A stretch of 27,271 bases of DNA. Source: Pseudomonadota bacterium. Lineage in GTDB: Bacteria; Pseudomonadota; Alphaproteobacteria; Rhizobiales; Beijerinckiaceae. Shown one piece after another: positions 14,312-21,084 of the stretch; positions within the stretch are counted from its first letter, which is position 1; each line of letters starts with the position of its first letter. The translations under genes and the position numbers were made by a program. The notes beneath the pieces were generated by a model. That model saw nothing but the letters and a program-made list of their open reading frames with translations. It was not told the origin of the DNA and made no database searches. The stretch covers positions 1 to 27,271 of the forward strand of contig JAFAAP010000026.1 in assembly GCA_023426505.1 (NCBI GenBank). The letters run 5' to 3'.

Positions 14312-15405
14312 CAGGGTGTTCCCACGATGCGGTCGAGCCAGAAGGAGCAGCCGACCGCCGGGATCGGCTCCTCGGCCCCGAGATGCTCGAGCAGGCGGTC
14401 GTAGCGCCCGCCGCCGACGATCGGCTTGCCGTCGCCGCGGCCGGGGTCCTGCACCTCGAAGATGAAGCCCGTGTAGTAATCGAGATTGCGCGCGAAGGCC
14501 GCCGAGAACGAGAAGGCGCCCACGTCGAGCCCGCGCGCCGCCATGAAGCCGGTGCGCTCCTCGAAAGCCTTCAAGACGTCGCCGATATCGAGGCCGGCCT
14601 CGTCCGCCAGCGCGCGGACCGCGGAGGCGGCCTGGTCGGGATCGCCCGAGATGGCGAGGTAGCGTTCCAGAACCTCACGGGCGCTGTCCGGCAGGCCGGA
14701 GCGGTTCGCCGCGCGGGCCAGGAAGCGCTCGGCGATCTCGCCGGCGGTACGGCCGCCAACACGGGCGATGCCGGCGATCGACAGGATATCCTCCACAAAG
14801 GCCTTGGCGGCCTGTGGGGCCTGCCCCTCGATGGCGGCCAGGAGGCCCGCATGCTCGGGCTGGCCAGGGCCATCCGGCTCGGTCAGGCTGGCGAGCCCCT
14901 GGCCGGACACGATGGCCCGGATCACCCGGCGCTTCGCCGCGGGGCCGACCCCGAGGGCGTCGATCAGGGCGTTGAGAAGCCCCATGTCGCCGAGCTTCAC
15001 GGACGGCGTGAAGCCGACGAGGCGGCCTAAGCCTTCCAGGGCCAGGCCGAGGATCTCGGCATCGACCGCGGAGACGTCCGCGCGTCCGATGGATTCGAGG
15101 CCGGCCTGGAGGAATTCGCCGCTCTCGTTAGGCCGCATGCGGAAGACGGGCCCGCCGTAGCAGTAGCCGGACGGGCGGGCGCCATGGCGCTCGAGATGCT
15201 GCAGGCAGACGGGGATGGTGTATTCGGGCCGCAGGCACAGCTCCGTGCCGGACGCATCCTGAGTCACGAACATCCGGCGCCGGATATCCTCGCCCGACAG
15301 GTCGATGAACACGTCCGCCGGCTGAAGCACGGGCGGCTCGATGCGCGCATAGCCCTCGCGCTCGAAAAGCGCAGTCAGCGCAAGAATGGCGTCGGTCTCC
15401 GTCAC
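14311..15405 (-). CDS. hisZ: ATP phosphoribosyltransferase regulatory subunit HisZ
   Basis: A HisRS-like protein without tRNA charging activity that assembles with short HisG and conveys histidine inhibition. The 364 residues show the class II synthetase core: PPVLQPADVF, motif 2-like GYCYGGPVFRMRPNESGEFLQAGLESIG, RNLDYYTGFIFEV and GGGRYDRLLEHLG. The C-terminal anticodon-binding domain of true HisRS is missing, as expected. Residues ~180-275 form a long Ala-rich insertion. The start codon is GTG at 15405, with AAGGGA about 11 bases upstream. The stop overlaps the hisG start by one base, implying translational coupling and stoichiometric synthesis of the two subunits. Confidence 0.96.
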   Translation of the reverse strand: MTETDAILALTALFEREGYARIEPPVLQPADVFIDLSGEDIRRRMFVTQDASGTELCLRPEYTIPVCLQHLERHGARPSGYCYGGPVFRMRPNESGEFLQAGLESIGRADVSAVDAEILGLALEGLGRLVGFTPSVKLGDMGLLNALIDALGVGPAAKRRVIRAIVSGQGLASLTEPDGPGQPEHAGLLAAIEGQAPQAAKAFVEDILSIAGIARVGGRTAGEIAERFLARAANRSGLPDSAREVLERYLAISGDPDQAASAVRALADEAGLDIGDVLKAFEERTGFMAARGLDVGAFSFSAAFARNLDYYTGFIFEVQDPGRGDGKPIVGGGRYDRLLEHLGAEEPIPAVGCSFWLDRIVGTP

Positions 15406-15419
15406 TGCGTCGAAATCCC

Positions 15420-15560
15420 TTGATCCGCACGCTCTCTAGCAATGCTGAACCGGGAAGGCGACCGTTTTCGGCAGGCACGGTGAACGGAGAAGGCAAAAGG
15501 CGCCCGCCGTCATACCGGAGCCCGCCTCGAGCAGGCGACCCCAGCATGGCGGTGGGCGGG
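15420..15560. other. Intergenic stretch with short inverted repeats between the Lys/Ala-rich gene and hisZ
   Basis: This 170-base gap holds no convincing gene. It contains ACCGT/ACGGT around TTTTCGGCAGGC and a GCCT/AGGC hairpin within a block reading TCATACCGGAGCCCGCC, a style seen in dispersed intergenic palindromes of Hyphomicrobiales. It could be a decayed repeat or the hisZ leader. Confidence 0.25.
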
Positions 15561-15574
15561 CGGGGCCGAGACGC

Positions 15575-16048
15575 TCAGTGCTTCTCGGCCTTCTCGTCCT
15601 TGGTCTTGCGCGTCGTCTTGCGCTTGTTGTGGTCGCTGGACAGGTGGGCGTACTGGACCTTCTTGCCCGTGGGCGAGCCGCGGCCCTTGTCCTCGTCCTC
15701 GCCATGGCCGACCAGGGTGGGGGGCAGGAACTGGCGGGCGGCCTCGGTCACCACGTTGGCGACGGCGCCCGTGGCGGTCTGCACCGCATCCGAAGTCACA
15801 CCCGCGGCCTTCGAGCCGGCATCCATGGTGGCCGCGCCGGCCTTCTGGGCCGTCCGGGTCTTGGTGATCGCGGCCGCGGCGGCCCCGGCAGCGGCGATCA
15901 GGGCATCCGCCAGGATCTCGCGGCCGAGATTCGAATTGATCAGGTCCATGAGGCCGGACTTCTTGACGGTTTTCGCCAGCTTGGCGCCCGTGCCCTTCTT
16001 CGACTTGCTCGTCTTCTCGGGACTCTTCTTCGCTTTGGCCTTCGCCAT
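15575..16048 (-). CDS. Conserved-looking unknown protein with Lys-rich ends and Ala-rich middle
   Basis: A 157-residue, very basic protein with no recognised domain. Residues 1-31 are packed with Lys (AKAKAKKSPEKTSKSKKG), 33-62 hold an amphipathic to hydrophobic stretch (LMDLINSNLGREILADAL then an Ala run), 63-105 are Ala/Thr-rich helical sequence, and 115-157 return to a Lys/Arg-rich hydrophilic tail. The Lys/Ala/Pro-type tails resemble histone H1-like or other nucleic-acid-binding proteins, but that is only compositional. It is not an obvious shadow: it has AGGAGAG 7 bases before ATG and the codon pattern of its strand. It lies between hisS and hisZ, 68 bases after hisS, so it may be cotranscribed with histidine genes. 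Function unknown. Confidence 0.75.
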   Translation of the reverse strand: MAKAKAKKSPEKTSKSKKGTGAKLAKTVKKSGLMDLINSNLGREILADALIAAAGAAAAAITKTRTAQKAGAATMDAGSKAAGVTSDAVQTATGAVANVVTEAARQFLPPTLVGHGEDEDKGRGSPTGKKVQYAHLSSDHNKRKTTRKTKDEKAEKH

Positions 16049-16071
16049 AACTCTCTCCTGATGGTCAAGCT

Positions 16072-16110
16072 TCCGGGAACAACCCCCATCTCAGGGGCGG
16101 AGTTCCCGGA
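16072..16110 (-). other. Stem-loop just after hisS
   Basis: A perfect 9-bp outer stem (TCCGGGAAC / GTTCCCGGA) encloses an inner CCCC/GGGG stem. It begins 6 bases after the hisS stop and ends before the next gene's ribosome site. There is no T run, so it may be an mRNA stabiliser or leaky terminator rather than a full stop. Confidence 0.55.
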
Positions 16111-16116
16111 GGCCCG

Positions 16117-17601
16117 TCAGGAGAAGTGGCGGCCGAGCACCTCGCGGACCGCTTCGACGATCCGGTCCTCGGCCACCGAGAACTGGGCGGGACGCGCCGC
16201 CTTCCATTCCTCGTTGGACGCAATGGCCGCCGCCGCCTTGGCGCCTTCGATCAGGTCCTTGATCTCGACCTCGCCGCGCTCGCGCTCGTTGGAGCCCTGG
16301 ATGATGACGCAGGGGCTCTGGCGCCTGTCGGCGTATTTCATCTGCGCCTTCATGCCCGACGAGCCGAGGTAGAGCTCGGCCCGGATGCCCGCCTGGCGCA
16401 GGGTCGAGACCATGCGCTGGTAGCCGGCGACCTGGTCCCGGTCCATGACCAGGACTACCACGGGGCCGGGCTGCTCCTGGCCGGACACGATGGGGCTCTT
16501 GACCGCTTTCAGGGCCGAGAACAGGCGCGAGACGCCGATCGAGAAGCCGGTCGCCGGAACGGGCTCCGACCGGAAGCGGCCGACGAGCCCGTCATAGCGC
16601 CCGCCGCCGCCGACGGATCCGAAGCGGACGGGACGCCCGTCCTCGTCCTGCACCTGGAAGGTCAGCTCCGCCTCGTAGACCGGGCCGGTGTAGTATTCGA
16701 GCCCACGCACCACGGAAGGGTCGATGGTGATCCGGTCCTCGTACCCGGATGCGGTCACGAGCGCCGCGATCTCGGCGAGTTCGTTCGCGCCCTCCTGGCC
16801 GCGGGCCGACGTGCCGACCACCTGGCGCAGGTTCTCGACCGTGGAGGCGTTGCTGTCCGCCTTGGCGCTGGTGAAGGCGAGCACGCGCTCGATGGCGGCG
16901 GGCTCCAGGCCCGCGCCCTTGGTGAAGTCGCCGCTCTCGTCCTTGCGGCCGGCGCCGAGGAGCTGGCGCACGCCTTTTGGGCCGAGACGGTCGAGCTTGT
17001 CGATGGCGCGCAGGACCGTGAGGCGCTGGTTCGCCTGATCCTCGCCGCCGAGGCTGATGGCTTCCAGCACCCCGTCGAGCACCTTGCGGTTGTTGACCTT
17101 GATCAGGTAGTCGCCGCGCCGGATGCCGACCTTTTCCAGCGTGTCGGCGGCCATCATGCAGATCTCCGCATCGGCCGCGACGGACGCCGCGCCGACCGTA
17201 TCGGCGTCGAACTGCATGAACTGGCGGAACCGCCCCGGTCCCGGCTTCTCGTTGCGGAACACCCAGCCGGCCCGGTAGCTGCGATAGGGCTTGGGCAGGG
17301 CATCGAAGTTCTCGGCCACGTAGCGGGCGAGCGGCGCGGTCAGGTCATAGCGCAGCGACAGCCACTGCTCGTCGTCGTCCTGAAACGAGAACACGCCCTC
17401 GTTCGGGCGGTCCTGGTCGGGCAGGAACTTGCCGAGCGCGTCGGTGTACTCGACGAAGGGCGTCTCGACGCCCTCGAAGCCGTAGAGCTCGTAGGTTTCG
17501 CGGATGGCGGCAAGCATGCGCTCGGTCGCCGCGAGATCGGCGGGACCGCGATCGGCAAAGCCGCGCGGCGCGCGAGCCTTCAGTTTGTCGGCCTTGGACA
17601 T
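16117..17601 (-). CDS. hisS: Histidyl-tRNA synthetase
   Basis: A 494-residue class II synthetase that charges tRNA-His. It contains motif 1 around YELYGFEGVETPFVE, SLRYDLTAPLARYVA, motif 2 YRAGWVFRNEKPGPGRFRQF (~110-129), the histidine-binding RGLEYYTGPVYE and GGGGRYDGLVG loops, motif 3 GFSIGVSRL, and a C-terminal anticodon-binding domain (PVVVLVMDRDQ...CVIIQGSNERERGEVEIKDL). Motif 2 continues QFDADTVG, closer to archaeal/eukaryotic-type HisRS than to the E. coli type. This is a known feature of an alphaproteobacterial clade whose tRNA-His identity has changed. The 5' leader can form an 8-bp stem (GGGGTAGG/CCTACCCC) that ends directly before the ATG. No strong Shine-Dalgarno is visible. Confidence 0.97.
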   Translation of the reverse strand: MSKADKLKARAPRGFADRGPADLAATERMLAAIRETYELYGFEGVETPFVEYTDALGKFLPDQDRPNEGVFSFQDDDEQWLSLRYDLTAPLARYVAENFDALPKPYRSYRAGWVFRNEKPGPGRFRQFMQFDADTVGAASVAADAEICMMAADTLEKVGIRRGDYLIKVNNRKVLDGVLEAISLGGEDQANQRLTVLRAIDKLDRLGPKGVRQLLGAGRKDESGDFTKGAGLEPAAIERVLAFTSAKADSNASTVENLRQVVGTSARGQEGANELAEIAALVTASGYEDRITIDPSVVRGLEYYTGPVYEAELTFQVQDEDGRPVRFGSVGGGGRYDGLVGRFRSEPVPATGFSIGVSRLFSALKAVKSPIVSGQEQPGPVVVLVMDRDQVAGYQRMVSTLRQAGIRAELYLGSSGMKAQMKYADRRQSPCVIIQGSNERERGEVEIKDLIEGAKAAAAIASNEEWKAARPAQFSVAEDRIVEAVREVLGRHFS

Positions 17602-17647
17602 GGGGTAGGGCAGCCGTTTCTTTGAAAAGGATGGCGCGTCCTACCCC
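17602..17647 (-). promoter_or_regulatory. Inverted repeat in the hisS leader, abutting the start codon
   Basis: GGGGTAGG (17602-17609) and CCTACCCC (17640-17647) are perfect 8-bp complements separated by 30 bases. One arm touches the hisS ATG, so folding would affect ribosome access. It could also be a DNA operator. Regulation is inferred only. Confidence 0.4.
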
Positions 17648-17687
17648 GCGAAGGCCGGAGGGGCAAGGGTTCGCTTGGAGTCAGGTG

Positions 17688-17781
17688 TCATCCCCGGCGC
17701 GCTTGAGGCGCGGGAAGGGGATCCATGGCGTTGAGCCAGAACATGGATCTCCTTCCCCTCACTGCGTTCGGCCGGGGATGA
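17688..17781. repeat. Imperfect ~94-bp palindromic intergenic element
   Basis: Outer arms TCATCCCCGG (17688-17697) and CCGGGGATGA (17772-17781) are perfect 10-bp complements. Inner arms GGGAAGGGGATCCATG (17712-17727) and CATGGATCTCCTTCCCC (17742-17758) pair with one or two mismatches around a 14-base loop. The whole gap between transaminase end and hisS start is thus mostly one long hairpin, as in REP/BIME-like dispersed palindromes. It may also end transaminase transcription. Confidence 0.7.
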
Positions 17782-17788
17782 TAGGCAA

Positions 17789-19138
17789 TTACGCCACCGC
17801 GCGGATCACCTTGCCGACCTTGTCGACGATTTCGCCGATCTGGTCTTCGGAGACGATCAGGGGCGGCGAGAGCGCGATGGTGTCGCCGGTGATGCGCATC
17901 ATCACGTCGTGATCGTGGAAGCCGCGGTCCATGGCCTCGAAGGCGCGGGCGCCGACGGCATCCGGCCGCGACGCGAGGTCGATAGCGCCGACGAGGCCGA
18001 TGGTACGGATGTCGAGCACGTTCGGCAGGCCCTTCAGCGAGTGCACCGCGTCGGCCCAGACCGGCTCCAGGGCCTTGGCGCGCTCGAACAGCTTCTCGTC
18101 GCGATAGATGTCCTGGGTGGCGAGCGCCGCCGCGCAGGCGAGCGGGTGGCCCGAATAGGTGTAGCCGTGGAAGAGCTCGATCGCGTTCTCGGGGCCCTTC
18201 ATGAAGGCGTCGTGGATGCCCTTGCGCACGATCACGCCGCCCATGGGCACGGTGCCGGAATTCACGCCCTTGGCGAAGGTGATCATGTCCGGAATGACGC
18301 CGTAGCGCTCGGCCGCGAATGCGGTGCCGAGGCGGCCGAAGCCCGAGATGACCTCGTCGAAGATCAGCAGGATGCCGTACTTGTCGCAGATCTGGCGCAG
18401 GCGCTGCAGGTAGCCCTTCGGCGGCGGCAGGACGCCGGTCGAGCCCGCCATCGGTTCGACGATCACGGCCGCGATGGTGGATGCGTCGTGCAGGGCGACG
18501 ATCCGCTCGAGATCGTCGGCGAGATGCGCGCCCCATTCCGGCTCGCCGCGGGAGAAGGCCTGCTCGGCCCGGTTATAGGTGTGCGGCAGATGGTCGACGC
18601 CGGCGAGCAGGGTGCCAAAGAACTGGCGGTTCTTGACGATGCCGCCCACCGAGATGCCGCCGAAGCCGACCCCGTGATAGCCGCGCTCGCGGCCGATCAG
18701 GCGGGTTCGGCCGCCCTGGCCCTGGACGTTCCAGTAGGCCAGCGCGATCTTGAGCGCCGTGTCGACGGCCTCCGAGCCCGAGTTGCAGAAGAAGACATGG
18801 TCGAGGTCGCCCGGCGCCAGCTGCGCGATCCGCGCCGCGGTGGCGAAGCCCGCCGCATGGCCGAACTGGAAGGCGGGCGAATAGTCGAGCTCGGCCGCCT
18901 GCTTCTGGATAGCGGCCGTGATCTCGTCCCGGTTATGGCCCGCGTTGCAGCACCACAGCCCGGCAGCGCCGTCGATCACGGCCCGGCCTTCCGGTGTGTA
19001 GTAGTGCATGTCCTTCGCACGGGCGATCATCCGCGGGCGGGACTTGAAGGAGCGGTTCGCCGTGAACGGCAGCCACCAGGCCTCCAGATCGTTGGGCGCG
19101 GAAAGATCGTTGGCGGCGCGAGAGCTTTGGGCGGTCAT
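17789..19138 (-). CDS. Omega-amino acid:pyruvate aminotransferase (class III, beta-alanine--pyruvate type)
   Basis: A 449-residue PLP enzyme transferring the terminal amino group of beta-alanine or related omega-amino acids to pyruvate. LEAWWLPFTANRSFK at 18-32 and DYSPAFQFGH (85-94) are signatures of the OAPT subgroup. The PLP pocket is complete: NSGSEAVDTA (119-128) for phosphate, Tyr154 in RGYHG, Asp261 in FDEV and the Schiff-base Lys290 in TFAKGVNSG. RNRPHTY-like HLPHTYNRAE also matches the subgroup. Possible roles are beta-alanine, taurine or polyamine-derived amine catabolism; a narrow substrate cannot be assigned. It is a single-gene unit, flanked downstream by a palindromic element. 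An imperfect inverted repeat (TTGGTCCC/GGGTCCAA) overlaps the start region. Confidence 0.93.
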   Translation of the reverse strand: MTAQSSRAANDLSAPNDLEAWWLPFTANRSFKSRPRMIARAKDMHYYTPEGRAVIDGAAGLWCCNAGHNRDEITAAIQKQAAELDYSPAFQFGHAAGFATAARIAQLAPGDLDHVFFCNSGSEAVDTALKIALAYWNVQGQGGRTRLIGRERGYHGVGFGGISVGGIVKNRQFFGTLLAGVDHLPHTYNRAEQAFSRGEPEWGAHLADDLERIVALHDASTIAAVIVEPMAGSTGVLPPPKGYLQRLRQICDKYGILLIFDEVISGFGRLGTAFAAERYGVIPDMITFAKGVNSGTVPMGGVIVRKGIHDAFMKGPENAIELFHGYTYSGHPLACAAALATQDIYRDEKLFERAKALEPVWADAVHSLKGLPNVLDIRTIGLVGAIDLASRPDAVGARAFEAMDRGFHDHDVMMRITGDTIALSPPLIVSEDQIGEIVDKVGKVIRAVA

Positions 19139-19246
19139 GTTGGTCCCCGGACGTTGAATCTGGGTCCAAGCCTATCAGCCGTTCACGGGCGCCGCAAAAC
19201 GACTTTTGCCGGGGCAGGGTTGCGGCGGCGGCAGGCGCCGTCCGCC

Positions 19247-19468
19247 TCACATGGTCATGGCACGGGCTTCGTATCCCGCGGCATTCAAGGCCTGCGCCAC
19301 CTCGAGGCTCTGCGCCTTGGTGTTGATGTGCACGCGTCCATGGTCCAGGTCCACGTCCACGGTGGCGCCAGGATCGAGGCGCTGGACCGCCTTGGTGACT
19401 GCGTTGACGCAGCCCTGGCAGGTCATGCCGTCGACCTGCATCAACAGGTCCTTGCGTGGTTCATCCAT
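19247..19468 (-). CDS. Small heavy-metal-associated (HMA) domain protein, CopZ-like
   Basis: A 73-residue ferredoxin-like metal chaperone fold. The Cu(I)-type GMTCQGC motif places Cys17 and Cys20 in the first loop, followed by VNAVTKAVQRLDPGATVDVDLDHGRVHI and ALNAAGYEARAM, the beta-alpha-beta-beta-alpha-beta pattern with the usual A-G-Y. Family members pass Cu(I) or other soft metals to P-type ATPases. The frame is open upstream to 19564, but the 73-residue form from ATG 19468 matches the family length and has AAGGA about 9 bases before it. No copper ATPase or regulator is adjacent, so it is an orphan here. The metal is inferred. Confidence 0.87.
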   Translation of the reverse strand: MDEPRKDLLMQVDGMTCQGCVNAVTKAVQRLDPGATVDVDLDHGRVHINTKAQSLEVAQALNAAGYEARAMTM

Positions 19469-19544
19469 CGTCAGCGTCCTTGAAAGCTTCCTCTTCATCG
19501 ATCTCGTGCGCGAGGCAGGCCCAGGCAAGATCCGGCTGTTAACT

Positions 19545-19574
19545 TTGTCTTCGGAAAGTGCCACTTGAAATAAT
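19545..19574 (+). promoter_or_regulatory. Possible promoter of the EAL-domain gene
   Basis: TTGTCT (19545-19550), an 18-base spacer, and AATAAT (19569-19574, 5 of 6 to consensus) lie about 90 bases before the chosen start. The -35 match is modest. Confidence 0.35.
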
Positions 19575-19664
19575 GGTGCACTTGCGGTTCAGGTGCCTGT
19601 AGGACAACATCGTTACATCACTGATTCGCTTGATTTGATGCGAACCACGGGAGCGGGGGCACCC

Positions 19665-21032
19665 ATGGTCACAACGGCCAAAAGGCTGTTTTTCTTCGAA
19701 GGACGGGAGGCGGCGACGCTCTATGTCGGCGCGACGGCCGCCTGTATCGTGGGCGTGGGCACCCTGATGGTCGGGGCCCATGCCGCGACCGTCATTCTCA
19801 CGTTGCTCCATGTGGCCGGCCTGACCGGCATCGCCGTGGCGTGGCTCCGGGCGGATTCGGCCGCCCGGGCTGCCCGGCAGGCTTCCTCCGATGTCGCCGT
19901 CCTGGCCGGCCGCCTCGTCCGGCTCGAGCAGAAGCTGAAGGCGCCGGAGGCCAGTCCCGCCCTGCGCTCCACCATGGCGGAGGTGACAGGCACGGTCGGC
20001 CTTCTCGGCGGCGTGGTGCGGGAGCTCGCCCGCAACGTGGCCGCCCAGCACAAGGACGTCGCGAACCTGAAGGACACGATTGGCGGAGCGCACGGCGACG
20101 CAGCAGAGAGTCCGGCCGATGCTGCGGACAGGGAAACCTCGGCCGAGCCTGCGGTGGATCACCCCGAACCGTCCCTTTTGCCGAGCCGTTCGGCCGCCCT
20201 GGAGGACCTCGGGCGGGTCCGCCTCGTCATGCAGGCCTTCGAGGCCGTCCGCATCGAGCTCCACCTTCAGCCCGTGGTGGCCCTGCCGCAGCGCAAGGTC
20301 CGGTTCTACGAGACCCTGGCCCGGCTCCGCCTTCTGGACGGGACGCTGCTCGGACCCACCGAATTCCTGCCGGTCCTGGAGCGCTTCGGCCGTGCGCCCG
20401 ACTTCGACCGCCGCATGATCGTCCGGGCCGTGGCCGTGGCGCGTCACCTCGTGGCTCGCGGCAGCGAGGCCATCGTCGGGGTCAACATCACGGCGCGGTC
20501 CGTCCGCGAGCCCGGCTTCCTGCATTCTCTCGCCCGCATCACCGAGGCGGCGCCGGACGTGGTCGGCAAGGTGGTGCTGGAATTCCCGCAGGATGTCTGG
20601 CGCGGTCTCGATGCGGACCAGAAGGAGGCGCTCGCCATCCTTCGCGACCAGGGCGTTCCTCTCTCCCTCGACCGGGCGGTCGATCTCTCCTTCGATGCCC
20701 GCGCCCTTGCGAATCTCGGCGTGCGCTTCCTCAAGCTTCCGGCCGAGATGATGCTGGCGGCCGCCGAGGAGGATGAGCGCCGGGGCGGCGGCTACGAGGT
20801 CGGCGTACGGGATTTCGCCTCCATCCTTCGCCGTGAGGGCAACAAGCTCGTCGCCGAACGGGTCGAGCGGGAGGAGATGGTGCCGGCCCTCATCGATCTC
20901 GGCATGCCGCTGGCGCAGGGATTCGTCTTCGCGGCGCCGCGCGCGATCCGGGCCGAGGTTCTCGATCAGGCCTCCCCGAAAGCCGCCTTTTCGTCGGATC
21001 GCCGCGAACCGGGCCTGCGCCACGTCGGTTGA
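19665..21032 (+). CDS. Membrane-anchored degenerate EAL-domain protein, TipF-like
   Basis: A 455-residue protein with two adjacent transmembrane helices (~17-37 and ~41-61), a helical region (~62-140) likely to be coiled coil, a charged linker (to ~176), and a C-terminal EAL domain (~185-430). Of the c-di-GMP phosphodiesterase residues, ETLAR Glu216, VNIT Asn275, LEFPQ Glu306, LDRAV Asp336, Lys357, AERVE Glu398 and QGF Gln418 remain. The essential second Asp of DDFG is Arg337 and the DFGTGYSS loop is lost, so hydrolysis is improbable while binding may persist. This architecture matches Caulobacter TipF, a c-di-GMP effector for flagellar assembly. No flagellar genes are in the window. ATG 19665 is chosen (GGGGG 5 bases upstream, length near TipF); GTG 19593 and ATG 19638 are alternatives. 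Confidence 0.82.
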   Translation: MVTTAKRLFFFEGREAATLYVGATAACIVGVGTLMVGAHAATVILTLLHVAGLTGIAVAWLRADSAARAARQASSDVAVLAGRLVRLEQKLKAPEASPALRSTMAEVTGTVGLLGGVVRELARNVAAQHKDVANLKDTIGGAHGDAAESPADAADRETSAEPAVDHPEPSLLPSRSAALEDLGRVRLVMQAFEAVRIELHLQPVVALPQRKVRFYETLARLRLLDGTLLGPTEFLPVLERFGRAPDFDRRMIVRAVAVARHLVARGSEAIVGVNITARSVREPGFLHSLARITEAAPDVVGKVVLEFPQDVWRGLDADQKEALAILRDQGVPLSLDRAVDLSFDARALANLGVRFLKLPAEMMLAAAEEDERRGGGYEVGVRDFASILRREGNKLVAERVEREEMVPALIDLGMPLAQGFVFAAPRAIRAEVLDQASPKAAFSSDRREPGLRHVG

Positions 21033-21084
21033 CTTCGACGGCGGGACAGCCTACCCGCCCGGGTTCATCAGCCAGCGAGCTCCC

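Noticed and set aside
16126..17625. 499-codon plus-strand frame opposite hisS
   Set aside because: Antisense shadow; the translation has repeated Ala-Asp-Gly-Arg composition, no motif and no ribosome site, while hisS is unambiguous.
17602..17690. T-box or histidine leader-peptide attenuator ahead of hisS
   Set aside because: There is no His-codon run, no T-box core sequence and no terminator/antiterminator pair; only one 8-bp repeat is present.
19194..19209. GCAAAA-CGAC-TTTTGC hairpin upstream of the aminotransferase
   Set aside because: Arms are only 6 bp and AT-rich, with mismatched flanks; too weak to call a terminator or operator.
17909..19483. 524-codon plus-strand frame opposite the aminotransferase
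   Set aside because: Antisense shadow of a gene with intact PLP motifs; it also runs through the HMA gene on the other strand.
19539..21023. 494-codon minus-strand frame opposite the EAL protein
   Set aside because: Antisense shadow without domains; the plus frame has TM helices and EAL landmarks.
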